Below, piece after piece: positions 52,893 through 64,000 of a stretch of 64,000 nt of DNA (positions are counted from its first letter, which is position 1; each line of letters starts with the position of its first letter). The notes under the pieces were generated by a model that worked only from the letters and a program-made list of their open reading frames with translations, was not told where the DNA came from and ran no database searches. The stretch lies in assembly GCF_003999975.1 (NCBI RefSeq), contig NZ_RJAC01000014.1, forward strand, positions 124,001 to 188,000. Direction: 5' to 3'. Position numbers and translations under genes: made by a program. The DNA comes from Actinoplanes solisilvae (GTDB lineage: Bacteria > Actinomycetota > Actinomycetes > Mycobacteriales > Micromonosporaceae).

Positions 52893-53750
52893 TCAGCCTG
52901 GCCCGCCGGCCCGATCCGCGTCTTGGACGGATTTCACATCGACGTCCACCTCCGGCACGAAGCCCGGGGCCGCCTGATCGGGGGTGAAGGCCGCGCGCTG
53001 GGCGGCGACGTAGGCGGACGGCGACACGCCAGTGTGCCGGCGGAAGTCCCGGATGAAGTGGCTCTGGTCGAACCAGCCGTACGCCGCCGCGAGCGCGGGC
53101 CAGTCGACCGAGGCGTAGACGTCGATCGCCGCGAGCAGCGCCCGCAGCCGCATGATCCGGGACACGATCCGCGGACTCAGCCCGACCATCTCGGTGAACT
53201 CCCGGTCGAGATGCCCGTGGGAGACGCCGAGCCCGGCCGCGAGCCCGGCGATCGGCTGCACCGGATCGGCTTCCAGCGCCCGCACGGCCGCCTCGCACCG
53301 AAGCAGGGCCGGACCGGGCGGGCCGGCCGCCAGCACCTTCTCGACGAGATCGAGCGTGCCGTCGGCGAGCAGCGCGGTCCGCAGTGCCGTCGCAGCCGGC
53401 CAGGCCGTGAGAAGCTCCACGACCTTTCCCCGTACGGAAGCGGGCCGCAGGCCGAACGAAGCCCGGCACCCGACCGCGGTGGTCACCACCCCGTAGCAGT
53501 GGGTCTCGCCGAGGGGTTCGTTGAGCACCGGCCGGTCGTGCGGGCCGATCAGGAAGCCGGTGTCGGTCACGAGTTCCGGGCCGTCGCCGGCCACCACGCG
53601 GATCGGGTCGCCGAGCACGATGACAGCGACCGTCGACCCGGTGGGCGCGATGCGTTCCCGGCGGTAGCCGATGCGGCCGCGGGCGTACCAGATCGACTCC
53701 ACGAACCGCCCCGACGCGGACGGGCTCCGGGTCTCGAAGACGAAATCCAC
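52893..53750 (-). CDS. AraC-family regulator
   Basis: About 285 residues. The C-terminal AraC DNA-binding domain has both helix-turn-helices: GLAAGLGVSHGHLDREFTEM and LAAAYGWFDQSHFIRDFRRH, ending GVSPSAYVAAQ. The N-terminal part (ESIWYARGRIGYRRERIAP, STVAVIVLGDPIRV, GFLIGPHDRPVL) resembles the DUF6597-type cupin-like sensor. The ORF can be read to a GTG at 53798, but that would run through a strong hairpin at 53779-53809; GTG 53750 (or 53765) gives the usual start. It precedes the SRPBCC gene by 5 bp and diverges from the esterase gene. Confidence 0.82.
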   Translation of the reverse strand: MDFVFETRSPSASGRFVESIWYARGRIGYRRERIAPTGSTVAVIVLGDPIRVVAGDGPELVTDTGFLIGPHDRPVLNEPLGETHCYGVVTTAVGCRASFGLRPASVRGKVVELLTAWPAATALRTALLADGTLDLVEKVLAAGPPGPALLRCEAAVRALEADPVQPIAGLAAGLGVSHGHLDREFTEMVGLSPRIVSRIMRLRALLAAIDVYASVDWPALAAAYGWFDQSHFIRDFRRHTGVSPSAYVAAQRAAFTPDQAAPGFVPEVDVDVKSVQDADRAGGPG

Positions 53751-53778
53751 GTCCCATCTGACCACGGGACAGCACGCA

Positions 53779-53809
53779 GAACCGCCCGGTGGCTCCACCC
53801 GGGCGGTTC
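53779..53809. other. Strong hairpin in AraC/esterase divergent region
   Basis: GAACCGCCCGG (53779-53789) and CCGGGCGGTTC (53799-53809) form a perfect 11-bp stem with a 9-nt loop. Both flanking genes point away from it, so it is not an ordinary terminator; it may sit in the AraC leader or be a remnant. Confidence 0.55.
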
Positions 53810-54006
53810 CCGTTCAGGCTGCCCGGGCGGCGGCAACCTCGATCACGCTGACGGCCGGTCGCGGCCGGAACCGCACGCATTCTCACTAGGGACACACGGA
53901 TGCGAGCGCGGCCGGTTACCCCCGACGATCGCTGTGACTACATGAGCAGCCGCACTCCTCGGCATCGAGACGCGTGCGGCGCCCGTACCGCACCGGAGGA
54001 ACCGTC

Positions 54007-55041
54007 ATGACCATCACCACCACCGGCCGAGTCGTCCTCGAACCGGCATCCCAGCAGTTCGTCGAGGCCACGGCCCAACCGCCCTTCCTGTACGACCTGG
54101 GGCCGGTCGCGGCCCGCAAGGTCCTCGACGACGTGCAGGCCGCCCCGATCGCGCTGCTCCCGGTCGACGAGGAGTGGATCACCGTTCCGGCGGATGTGGG
54201 CGACGTCCGGGTACGCATCGTCCGGCCGAAGAACGCCGCGGCCGTTCTGCCCGTCGTCCTCTACATGCACGGCGGCGGGTGGATCCTCGGCAACGCCGCG
54301 ACCCACGACCGGCTCGTGCGCGAGCTCGTGGTCGGCACCGGGGCAGCCGTCGTCTTCGTGGAGTACACGCGATCCCCCGAGGCGCACTACCCGGTCGCGA
54401 TCGAGCAGGGCTACGCGACCGCCCGATGGGTCGTCCGCGAGGGCGCGTCGCACGGGCTCGACCCGCTCCGGATGGCGGTGGCGGGCGACTCGGTCGGCGG
54501 GAACATGACCGCCGCGCTGGCGCTGATGGCTCGGCAGCGCGGCGACGTCCGGTTCGTGCACCAGTCGATGTACTACCCGGTCACCGACGCCGGGATGGAC
54601 ACCGGCTCCTACGAGCAGTTCGCCACCGGCTACTTCCTCAGCGCCAAGGCGATGGAGTGGTTCTGGGACGCCTACGTGCCGGACGTCGAGCGCCGGCGGG
54701 AGATCACCGCGTCCCCGCTGCGGGCGGAGCTGGACCAGTTGGCTGGGCTGCCGCCCGCGTTGGTGATCGTCGACGAGGCAGACGTGCTGCGCGACGAGGG
54801 TGAGGCGTACGCGGCGAAGTTGCGATCGGCGGGGGTCGCGGTGACGGCGGTCCGGTACGACGGCATCACCCACGACTTCATGATGCTCAACCCGCTGAGC
54901 GGCACCCACGCCACCCGCGCCGCGATCGCCCAGGCCATCGCGGTGCTGCGCGACGCGCTCGGCACCGCCCACGATCGCGTCGTGACGGCCCGGACCGTTG
55001 GGACCGGCCTCATTCGGGAGGACCTCGCCGCGACCGGGTAG
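54007..55041 (+). CDS. Alpha/beta hydrolase, HSL-family esterase
   Basis: 344 residues of the hormone-sensitive-lipase group. HGGGW (88-92) forms the oxyanion hole, the nucleophile is Ser162 in GDSVGG, the acid lies in VDEADVLRDEGE and the histidine in GITHDFMM. These enzymes hydrolyse short acyl esters or amides. ATG 54007 is preceded by GGAGGAACC. It diverges from the AraC gene, which may control it. Confidence 0.9.
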   Translation: MTITTTGRVVLEPASQQFVEATAQPPFLYDLGPVAARKVLDDVQAAPIALLPVDEEWITVPADVGDVRVRIVRPKNAAAVLPVVLYMHGGGWILGNAATHDRLVRELVVGTGAAVVFVEYTRSPEAHYPVAIEQGYATARWVVREGASHGLDPLRMAVAGDSVGGNMTAALALMARQRGDVRFVHQSMYYPVTDAGMDTGSYEQFATGYFLSAKAMEWFWDAYVPDVERRREITASPLRAELDQLAGLPPALVIVDEADVLRDEGEAYAAKLRSAGVAVTAVRYDGITHDFMMLNPLSGTHATRAAIAQAIAVLRDALGTAHDRVVTARTVGTGLIREDLAATG

Positions 55042-55122
55042 GAGCACCTCCTCCCGCTGAACGCACCTTGACCCGGAGCCACTGCCTGGGGTTGCCTGGA
55101 GCCACCGCCGGGCGGAGGTGAC

Positions 55123-57923
55123 ATGGCAGCGACCTGGGGCGACGCGCGTTTTCGGCCCCGGCAGCGCCGCACCGCGCTGCTGGGGCGCGAAGCGGAGTGC
55201 GCGGCGCTCGATCGGTTGCTGACGGCGGTGCGAGGCGGGCAGGGCCGTTCGCTGGTGATCCACGGTGAGCCCGGAGCGGGCAAATCGGTCCTGCTGGACT
55301 ATCTGATCGAGCGGGGAAGCGACTGCCGGCTGGTGTCCGCGGTGGGCATCCAGTCCGAGGCGGAGCTCGCGTACGCGGCGTTGCATCAGGTGTGCGCGCC
55401 GATGCTCGACCTGATCGGCCGGCTGCCGGAACCGCAGCGCGACGCCCTCACCACGGCGTTCGGCCTGCGCGGCGGACCGCCGTCCGATCGATTCCTGGCG
55501 GCCTCGGCGTCCTCGGCCTGTTCGCCCTGGCCGCCGACAGCCGGCCGCTGCTCTGCGTGGTCGACGATCTTCAGTGGCTCGACGAGGCCTCGGCCACCGT
55601 GCTGGCTTTCGTGGCGCGCCGGTTGGTCGCGGAACCGGTGGCGTGCGTGTTCGCGGTTCGCGACACCGAGCCGGTCTTCGCCGACGACGCGAATCTCCCG
55701 CGGTTGCCGGTGGGACGGCTCAGCGACGACGACGCCCGCGCACTTCTGGCAACGGCGGTGCTCGGCCCGCTGGACGAGCGGGTGCGGGACCGGATCATCG
55801 CCGAGGCCGACGGCAATCCGCTGGCCCTGCTCGAGCTGCCACGCGGACTGACGAACGCGGAGCTGGCCGGCGGCTACGGATTTCCGGCCGGCCAAGGGCT
55901 CGTTCAGCGGATCGAGACGAGTTTCCGGCGACGCCTCGACCGGATGCCGCCGGACACACGCCGCTTGCTGCTGGTGGCGGCCGCGGAACCGTACGGAGAT
56001 CCCGTGGTCGTCTGGCGCGCGGCTGCACGGCTGGGCCTCGAGGCGGACGCCGCCATCGCCTCCGACCTGATCCAGTTCGGCGCCCGGATCCGCTTCCGGC
56101 ACCCGCTCGTGCGTTCGGCCGTCTATCGGTCGGCCTCGCCGAAGGACCGGATGGCCGTGCACGCGGCGCTGGCCGAATCGCTCATCGGGAACGCTCAGGC
56201 GGAGCGGCGGGCGTGGCATCGCGCCCACGCGACCGCGGCGCCCGACGAAAACCTGGCCGCGGAGCTCGAGCGGTCGGCCGAGCGCGCCCAGGCCCGGGGC
56301 GGCCTGGCCGCGGCGGCCGCCTTCCGGCAACGCGCCGTCCTGTTCACCCCTGACCCGGAGCACCGGGCCCGACGCGCGCTGGAAGCCGCCCAGGCCCATC
56401 ACGACGCCGGCGCGCCCGGCCCGGCTCAGGAACTGCTGGAGGTGGCACGCAGCGGCACGCACGACGCGGAACTCCTCGCCCGGGTCAGCCTGCTGCGCGC
56501 CGAGCTGGCCTTCACCTCGGACCACGGCAGCCAGGCTCCCCCGCTGTTGCTCGACGCGGCCCGGCAACTGGCCGCCTTCGACATCCCGCTGGCCCGCCAG
56601 ACCTACCTGCAGGCGGTCTCGGCCGCGATGTTCACCGGCCGGCTCGCCGAGGGCGACGGCCTCCAGGAGATCGCTCTGACCGCACGGGTCGCGCCACCGT
56701 CGCCCGCCGCGCCTCGCGCCGTCGACCTGCTGCTGGACGCGTTCACCTCGTTGCTCACCGAGAATCCGGGCACAGCGGCGCCGTTCATGGAGGACGCACT
56801 CCGGCTGTTCAAGGGCGGCACAGTCTCCACCGAGGAAAATCTGCGCTGGTTGTGGCTGGCTTTCGTCCTCGCGCTGGCCCGATGGGACGACGACGCCTTA
56901 CGCCTGCTGGCCGAACGGCACGTGCGTCTCGCTCGCGGCGCCGGCGCGCTCGCGGTGCTGCCGTTGGCTCTCAACGCTCGCGGCCTTCTGCACTTCTTCG
57001 AGGGCGACCTGGGCGAGGCAACCGCGGGCGTCGACGAGATCGAGACCATCACCACCGCGACCGGGATGCGGCTCACCCATTACGGCGCCCTCGCTCTCGC
57101 CGCTTGGCAAGGCCGTAAAGCTGAGGCCGAACGGTTGTGCGCCTCAGCCGTCCGCGAGGCGACGGCCCGCGGCGAAGGAGTCGGCCTGAGCAACGTCCAG
57201 TGGACCCGCGCCGTGCTCTACAACGGCCTCGGCCGCTATGCGGAGGCCCGGGACGCGGCGAGCGCGGCGAGCGCCGACGGTCCGGTCCCGGGCGCGGCCG
57301 CTCAGTTCGGTCCGGCCGAACTCGTCGAGGCGGCTGTCCGCTGTGGCGACACCGCCTTGGCGGCCCGCGCCCTGGAACAACTGCTGCGCAGCACGCGAGC
57401 GAGCCGGAGCGGCTGGGCGCGCGGAATCGAGGCCCGCTCGCGGGCGCTGCTCGCCCCTCGCGACGAGGCCGACGACCTTTACCGGACGGCGATCGAACGG
57501 CTGGACGGCACGCGGCTGCGCTCGGAGGCCGCCCGCGCCCACCTGCTGTACGGCGAATGGCTCCGCCGCGAGCGGCGCCGGCTGGAGGCGCGCGAGCACC
57601 TGAACCGCGCCCACGACATGTTCGACATGATCGGCATGGACGCGTTCGCCGGCCGCGCGGCCCGCGAGCTGCGCGCGACCGGCGAGACCGCCCGCCGGCG
57701 CAGCGTCGAGACGAACAGCGACCTGACACCCCGCGAACTGCAGATCGCCCGGCTCGCCCGCGAGGGCCTGAGCAATCCGGAGATCGCCAGCCGGCTGTTC
57801 ATGAGTCCACGCACCGTCGAATACCACCTGCACAAGGTTTTCACCAAGCGTGGCATCACGTCCCGCGTCGAACTCCGAGCCGCCCTGGCCGACGACATCC
57901 GGACGGCTGGACCGGGCAGATGA
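55123..57923 (+). pseudogene. LAL-type LuxR regulator broken by a one-base deletion
   Basis: 55123-55497 encodes the N-terminal ATPase start (LLGREAECAALDRLLTAVRGG, Walker A GEPGAGKS, GPPSDRFL). After the CTG at 55495-55497 the frame changes by one base: the expected continuation GLGVLGLFALAADSRPLLC is read from 55500 and stays open to 57923. It includes Walker B LLCVVDDLQWLDEAS, the helical region and the C-terminal LuxR HTH (LTPRELQIARLAREGLSNPE, SPRTVEYHLHKVFTKRGITS). Adding one base at 55498-55499 restores DRFL-x-GLGVLG, matching DRFLVGLAVL of the intact copy at 18633. Either a real frameshift mutation or a sequence error. Total intact length would be about 934 residues. Confidence 0.85.
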
Positions 57924-57928
57924 CGGCG

Positions 57929-58888
57929 TCAGAACTCCAGGACGAGCCGGCCGCGGACACCACCGGCCTCCAGGCGCCGGTGCGCCTCGGCCGCCCCTTC
58001 GGGCGGGAAGACACCGGCCACGCGCAGGCTGATCCGCCCCGTCGCGGCCAGCCGGCCGAGCAGGTCGAGCTTGTCCGGGCGCCCGTCGTACTCGTGCACG
58101 AAGGCGTAACTCAGCGCCACCTGGCGTTCGGCCGCCTGCTGTTCGAACGCGACCTGGTCGGGACGGCTGCGCACGTACACCAGGGAGCCGGCCCGGCGGA
58201 CGGCCGGCAGCAGGGCCGGGCCGATGACCGCGGCGTCCAGTGCCGCGTCCGCGCCGTCCGGCCACAGCGCCCGGATGCGGGCGGCCACGTCCGGTCCGCG
58301 TTCGACGATCTCGTCGGCGCCGAGCGACCGTACGAGCTCGAGGTCCTTCGGCGCGGCGTCGACCAGGACCTGATGGCCGGCCTCCTTCGCCAACTGGACG
58401 GCATAGCCACCGACGGCGCCGGCCGCACCGGTCACGACCAAGCGGCTGTGCGGTCGCAAACCGAGGTGGTCGAGGCCGTTGAGCGCGGTCAACCCGCTCA
58501 TCGGCAGGGTCGCGGCCTCGGCGTGACTCGCGCCGGCCGGCATCCGGGTCACCCAGGCTTCCGGCAGCACCACCCATTCCGCGTAGCCTCCACCGGCGGC
58601 CCGGGTCGGGTTCACCATCGCCATCACGTCGTCGCCGATCGCGAGCCGGGCCGACGAGGACGGGCCGACCTCGTCGATCGTCCCGGCGACGTCGAGGCCG
58701 GGAACGGCCGGACGGACGGCCGTCGGCCGGATCGGCGACAGACCACCGCGAATGAGCGTGTCCACCGGATTGACGACCGCGGCGCGCACCCGGATGCGGA
58801 CCTCCCCGGCGCCAGCATGCGGCTCCGGAAGATCGATGACGTTGAGCACCTCGGGTCCGCCGAACCGGGTGAGACCGACCGCCCTCAT
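57929..58888 (-). CDS. Zinc-free MDR oxidoreductase (quinone oxidoreductase-like)
   Basis: 319 residues: MRAVGLTRFGGPEVLNVIDL, VNPVDTLIRGG, VPGLDVAGTIDEVG, the nucleotide-binding VVTGAAGAVGGYAVQLAKEAG (in part), and GADEIVERG. This is the QOR branch of medium-chain dehydrogenases, NADPH-dependent and lacking zinc ligands. It overlaps the upstream Gfo/Idh gene by 4 bp, so the two form one unit under the TetR-controlled promoter. Substrate unknown. Confidence 0.87.
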   Translation of the reverse strand: MRAVGLTRFGGPEVLNVIDLPEPHAGAGEVRIRVRAAVVNPVDTLIRGGLSPIRPTAVRPAVPGLDVAGTIDEVGPSSSARLAIGDDVMAMVNPTRAAGGGYAEWVVLPEAWVTRMPAGASHAEAATLPMSGLTALNGLDHLGLRPHSRLVVTGAAGAVGGYAVQLAKEAGHQVLVDAAPKDLELVRSLGADEIVERGPDVAARIRALWPDGADAALDAAVIGPALLPAVRRAGSLVYVRSRPDQVAFEQQAAERQVALSYAFVHEYDGRPDKLDLLGRLAATGRISLRVAGVFPPEGAAEAHRRLEAGGVRGRLVLEF

Positions 58889-59991
58889 GCCGACACCGTC
58901 CCCAGCGACAGACGAACGCCGGTGGCCGAGGAATTCTCGATCGCGTCGATCAGGCGGTGCCGGGCCAGCGCCAGTTCGAAGTCGGGCACTGTGCGGGTGT
59001 CCTCGGCGAGGTCACGGGCGAGCTCGGCGTAGAGCAGCGCCACCCCGGCCGCGGGGGTCCCGGCCAATTCGGCGGGGACGTCCCGCAGGTAACGCGACGG
59101 CACGTCGAGCGGGGTGACCGAGGTTTCCGGCCCGCGTCCGCCGGCGAGCGTCAAGGGGGCGACCTGCATGTTGCCCCAGGCGGCGGTCAGCACGAGGTCG
59201 CCGTCGGTCCCGTTGATCTCCCAGCGGAAGTTGTCGCCGCGAGACGTGCCGCCGCGGTAGAAGACGGAGGCGGCCGTGCCGGAGCTCAGAGTGCCGATGA
59301 GGGCGACCTGGTCGGCGACGGTCACCGGGATTCTCGTGCCGTCCTCGAGCACCGTCGTCTCCTTGCGCCCGACGACGAGGTTGCTCGTCAGGGTGCCGAA
59401 CTCGCCGAGCACGTAGTGCAGCGGATCGAGCGCGTGCAGCGCAGCCGAGGTCAGCGGGGACGCGCCGGCGGCCTGGTCGAACCAGTACGCCTGGCGGTGG
59501 CCGGCGACCTCGCCGCCCCAGACCATCCCGGAGCCGACCATCGTGGTGCCCAGGACGTCGCCGATGTACCCGTCGCCGATCAGTTCCCGCGCGTAGCGGA
59601 CCTCCGGGGCGTACCGGCCCTGCAGCCCGGTCACCGTGCGGGCGCCGGTCCGCCGGGCAAGTTCGGCGAGGTGCTCGGCCTCGGCCAGGCCGGCGGCCAA
59701 CGGCCACTCGCTGTACACGGTCTTGCCCGCCGCCAGCGCCGCCTTGATCAGATCGAAGTGCTGCGCGACCGGCACGGCGACGACCACCAGGTCGACGCCT
59801 GGGTGCTCGATGAGCCGGCGATGGTCGTCGTAACCGGGAACGCCGTGCTCGGCGGCCGCGGCGTCCGCCGAGGCGCGTCGCGACGTGCTGACCGCTCGTA
59901 GCTCGAACGCCGGCGACGCCTGGATCACGGGGATGTGTGACAGCGACGCCCACGAGCCGATTCCGATGATGCCCACACCTGTCGGGGACAT
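58885..59991 (-). CDS. Gfo/Idh/MocA-family oxidoreductase
   Basis: 368 residues. The Rossmann fold starts VGIIGIGSWASLSHIPVIQA; AVSTSRRASAD, DLVVVAVPVAQHFDLIKAAL (first part) and the family's KTVYSEWPLA (EKP-type motif with EWP) follow. The C-terminal substrate domain includes LHALDPLHYVLGEFG and YRGGTSRGDNFRWEI. Such enzymes oxidise or reduce sugars, inositols or similar polyols with NAD(P). The ATG at 59991 follows AGGAGGAG. The longer frame to 61206 is only an alternate frame of the TetR and MDR genes. Confidence 0.87.
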   Translation of the reverse strand: MSPTGVGIIGIGSWASLSHIPVIQASPAFELRAVSTSRRASADAAAAEHGVPGYDDHRRLIEHPGVDLVVVAVPVAQHFDLIKAALAAGKTVYSEWPLAAGLAEAEHLAELARRTGARTVTGLQGRYAPEVRYARELIGDGYIGDVLGTTMVGSGMVWGGEVAGHRQAYWFDQAAGASPLTSAALHALDPLHYVLGEFGTLTSNLVVGRKETTVLEDGTRIPVTVADQVALIGTLSSGTAASVFYRGGTSRGDNFRWEINGTDGDLVLTAAWGNMQVAPLTLAGGRGPETSVTPLDVPSRYLRDVPAELAGTPAAGVALLYAELARDLAEDTRTVPDFELALARHRLIDAIENSSATGVRLSLGTVSA

Positions 59992-60046
59992 GGTTCTCCT
60001 CCTGCGATGAGCGGCCACCTTCGGGCCGCCGGGAACCGACTGTAGG

Positions 60047-60139
60047 CTTTTCTGGAACGATCGACAAACAATAAGCTCGTGACAGACGCTACAGTGAGTT
60101 ATTTGGCCTATTTGTTCTTTGTCGATCGCTCCAGAAAAG
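60047..60139. promoter_or_regulatory. Inverted pair of 22-bp sites, TetR-type operator region
   Basis: 60047-60068 and 60118-60139 are reverse complements at 21 of 22 positions; the shared core is CGATCGACAAA preceded by TTTTCTGGA. They are 49 bp apart, centred on 60093, between the divergent Gfo/Idh and TetR genes. This symmetric layout would let the TetR protein repress both promoters. The right copy overlaps the region just before the TetR ATG. Confidence 0.7.
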
Positions 60140-60153
60140 AGTACGGTCTGCTC

Positions 60154-60735
60154 ATGGCTCGTCATCGGGAGTTCGACGTCGACGCCGCCGTGGTGGCGGC
60201 GATGGACGTGTTCCGTCTCAACGGCTACGAGGGCACCTCGATGAGAGACCTCGCCGACGCGACGGGGCTGGGCAGCGGCTCGCTCTACGCCGCGTTCGGC
60301 AACAAAGAGGGCATCTACATGGCCGCGCTCGATCTTTACCGCGCGCGCTACGCGGCACCGCTGGCCGACATGCTGCGCGCCGGGCACGACGCCCGCGAGG
60401 TGATCCGCGAGGTCTTCGTGAGCGTGGTCGACGACATCGTCACCGACGGGCAGCGCAAGGCGTGCCTCATCGTGGCGGCGGCGATGGAGCGGGCCCACCT
60501 CGACAAGCGGGTGGCCGAACGGCTCCGGTCGACCACTCAGGCGCTCGAGCTGGCGCTGTTCGACACCCTCGCCGAGGGCCAGCTGCGGGGCCACATCCCG
60601 GCCGACCGCGACGCCCGCGACCTGGCCGCATTCCTGGTGACGAGCATGCAGGGCCTGCGGGTGATGGGCGCGATCAACCCCGACCGGGCCACCCTCATGC
60701 GCAGCGCCGAGGTGGCGCTGCGCTGCTTGATCTGA
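60154..60735 (+). CDS. TetR-family regulator
   Basis: 193 residues. HTH at residues 7-50: VAAMDVFRLNGYEGTSMRDLA (first part), GLGSGSLYAAFGNKEGIY. The C-terminal domain is TetR_C_16-like (ACLIVAAAMERAHLDKRVAE, AAFLVTSMQGLRVMGAINP). ATG 60154 is used because the upstream part of the frame runs over the right operator copy and does not look like protein. It is followed 21 bp later by an MDR gene, likely in the same transcript, and faces the Gfo/Idh-MDR pair across the twin sites. Confidence 0.88.
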   Translation: MARHREFDVDAAVVAAMDVFRLNGYEGTSMRDLADATGLGSGSLYAAFGNKEGIYMAALDLYRARYAAPLADMLRAGHDAREVIREVFVSVVDDIVTDGQRKACLIVAAAMERAHLDKRVAERLRSTTQALELALFDTLAEGQLRGHIPADRDARDLAAFLVTSMQGLRVMGAINPDRATLMRSAEVALRCLI

Positions 60736-60756
60736 CGCCGCTGGAAGGACCGAAGA

Positions 60757-61743
60757 ATGCGTTCGCTGGTATTGCGGGAGTTCGGCACCCCGCTCGAACT
60801 CGAAGAGATGGACACCCCCGTCGCGGGTCCGGGCCAGGTGCTGGTCCGGGTCGCGGCCAGCGGGGTCAACCCGCTCGACACCAAGATCCAAGCAGGCAAG
60901 GCGGCTCACGCCCGAACCCGCCTCCCGGCCGTGCTGGGCCTTGACCTGGCCGGCGTCGTCGAGGTGGTCGGTCCCGGCACGACGGGCTTCCGACCGGGCG
61001 ACGAGGTCTACGGCCTGACCGGCGGGGTGGGTGAGCTGCAGGGGTCCCTGGCCGAGTACGCGGCCGTGGACGCCCGGTTGCTGGCACCCAAGCCCCGATC
61101 GCTGTCCCTGCGCGAGGCGGCGGCTCTGCCGCTGACCGTCATCACCGCCTGGGAGGGCCTGGTCGACCGGGCCGGGGTCCGGGCCGGGCAGCGCGTGCTC
61201 GTGCACGGCGGAGCGGGCGGGGTGGGTTCAGCCGCGGTGCAGATCGCGCGGGCCCGCGGCGCCGAGGTCTTCGCGACCGGCTCGCCACGCAGCCTGGAAG
61301 CCATCGAGCGCCTCGGAGCCGTCCCCGTCGACCGTACGACCACCTCCGTCGAGGAGTACGTGGCCAAGTACACCGGGGGCGAGGGCTTCGACATCATCGT
61401 CGACACCGCCGGCGGAGCCACCCTCGACGCGTCCTTCGCGGCCGCCCGCGTCTACAGCGGTCACGTCGTCAGCGCGCTGGGCTGGGGCACACACGCACTC
61501 GCCCCGCTGTCGTTCCGCGGCGCGACCTACTCCGGCGTCTTCACGCTCCTGCCGATGCTGACCGGACGCGGGCGCGAGCATCACGGCGAGATCCTGCGCG
61601 AGGCAGCCGCCCTGGCCGACGCCGGAGCGCTCGCGCCGCTGCTGGACACCCGGCGGTTCATCCTCGACACGGTGAGCGAGGCCCACGCCCTGGTCGCGGA
61701 CGGCGGCAACGTCGGCAAGGTGGTCATCGACATCACGATCTGA
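60757..61743 (+). CDS. NADPH:quinone oxidoreductase-like MDR protein
   Basis: 328 residues: MRSLVLREFGTPLELEEMDT, GVNPLDTKIQAG, LGLDLAGVVEVVGPG, the NADPH-binding VLVHGGAGGVGSAAVQIARA and the C-terminal GGNVGKVVIDI. Zinc ligands are absent, as in zeta-crystallin-type reductases. It follows the TetR gene and is paralogous in fold, not closely in sequence, to the MDR protein at 57929. Together with it and the Gfo/Idh enzyme it probably handles a carbonyl or enone stress compound sensed by the TetR protein. Confidence 0.87.
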   Translation: MRSLVLREFGTPLELEEMDTPVAGPGQVLVRVAASGVNPLDTKIQAGKAAHARTRLPAVLGLDLAGVVEVVGPGTTGFRPGDEVYGLTGGVGELQGSLAEYAAVDARLLAPKPRSLSLREAAALPLTVITAWEGLVDRAGVRAGQRVLVHGGAGGVGSAAVQIARARGAEVFATGSPRSLEAIERLGAVPVDRTTTSVEEYVAKYTGGEGFDIIVDTAGGATLDASFAAARVYSGHVVSALGWGTHALAPLSFRGATYSGVFTLLPMLTGRGREHHGEILREAAALADAGALAPLLDTRRFILDTVSEAHALVADGGNVGKVVIDITI

Positions 61744-61760
61744 GCCGCACGGAACAAGAA

Positions 61761-61792
61761 ACGGGCCGCCGCGAGCAATCGCGGCGGCCCGT
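61761..61792. terminator. Bidirectional terminator, 14-bp stem with GCAA tetraloop
   Basis: ACGGGCCGCCGCGA (61761-61774) and TCGCGGCGGCCCGT (61779-61792) form a perfect stem closed by GCAA (a GNRA loop). It lies between two convergent genes and can terminate both. Confidence 0.85.
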
Positions 61793-61806
61793 TGTCAGGC
61801 GGGAGC

Positions 61807-64000
<2,194 letters not shown>

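Noticed and set aside
55490..55505. Programmed ribosomal frameshift in the LAL gene
   Set aside because: No slippery sequence or downstream stem is evident, and the intact paralogue at 18633 needs none.
58885..61206. 773-codon reading of the Gfo/Idh gene
   Set aside because: The upstream part is antisense of the TetR and MDR genes; AGGAGGAG marks the ATG at 59991.

Overview
The window is very GC-rich with strong codon bias, many 4-bp start/stop overlaps (ATGA, GTGA), F420-type luciferase-like enzymes, Scr1/DUF397 regulators, large LuxR-type ATPases (LAL) and an NB-ARC/TPR regulator. That set points to a filamentous actinomycete, most likely Micromonosporaceae (Actinoplanes-like). Genus is an inference from gene style; no rRNA or tRNA is present to anchor it.

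Layout. 1-4261: the start of an efflux adaptor (cut by the window edge), a VOC protein, an F420-type oxidoreductase and an NAD-dependent DNA ligase. 4262-7003: a less GC-rich patch with a DUF6232-like membrane protein and an Scr1/DUF397 locus. 7106-15475: an FdhF/YdeP oxidoreductase, a secreted sedolisin, then a translationally coupled ECF sigma / zinc-finger membrane protein / ABC transporter operon. 15491-17821: a TDT-type channel, DUF1622 and DUF4331 operon. 17822-18632: non-coding, mostly one long imperfect palindrome. 18633-23804: a LAL regulator and, divergently, a GGDEF-EAL protein.

23890-32615 is the most coherent unit. An eight-gene minus-strand operon encodes a four-subunit molybdenum hydroxylase whose large subunit is naturally split in two, MoxR- and VWA/CoxE-type assembly factors, an amidohydrolase and a YciI protein. 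A divergent GntR regulator faces it across a perfect 16-bp palindrome, and a six-helix membrane protein follows the regulator. It looks like an inducible catabolic system for an unidentified, perhaps heteroaromatic, substrate.

32716-36559: a VOC protein, an alr-ddl pair and a Fic protein with an apparently leaderless promoter at the end of a 16-bp tandem repeat array. 36800-42430: secreted ThuA-like protein, a GH92 glycosidase interrupted by an in-frame TAG, and an IS605-type element with intact TnpB but a decayed TnpA. 42431-55041: lipoprotein, NB-ARC/TPR regulator, secreted S1 protease, methyltransferase, Tat-exported phosphoesterase, NUDIX protein, FadR/MFS pair, AraC/SRPBCC pair and an esterase. 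55123-57923: a second LAL gene broken by a one-base frameshift. 57929-61743: two MDR oxidoreductases and a Gfo/Idh/MocA enzyme around a TetR gene whose promoter carries a near-perfect inverted pair of 22-bp sites. 61807-64000: Lon protease, cut by the right edge.

Two long genes (GH92 and the second LAL) carry single-base defects; these may be real pseudogenes or sequence errors and should be checked first.
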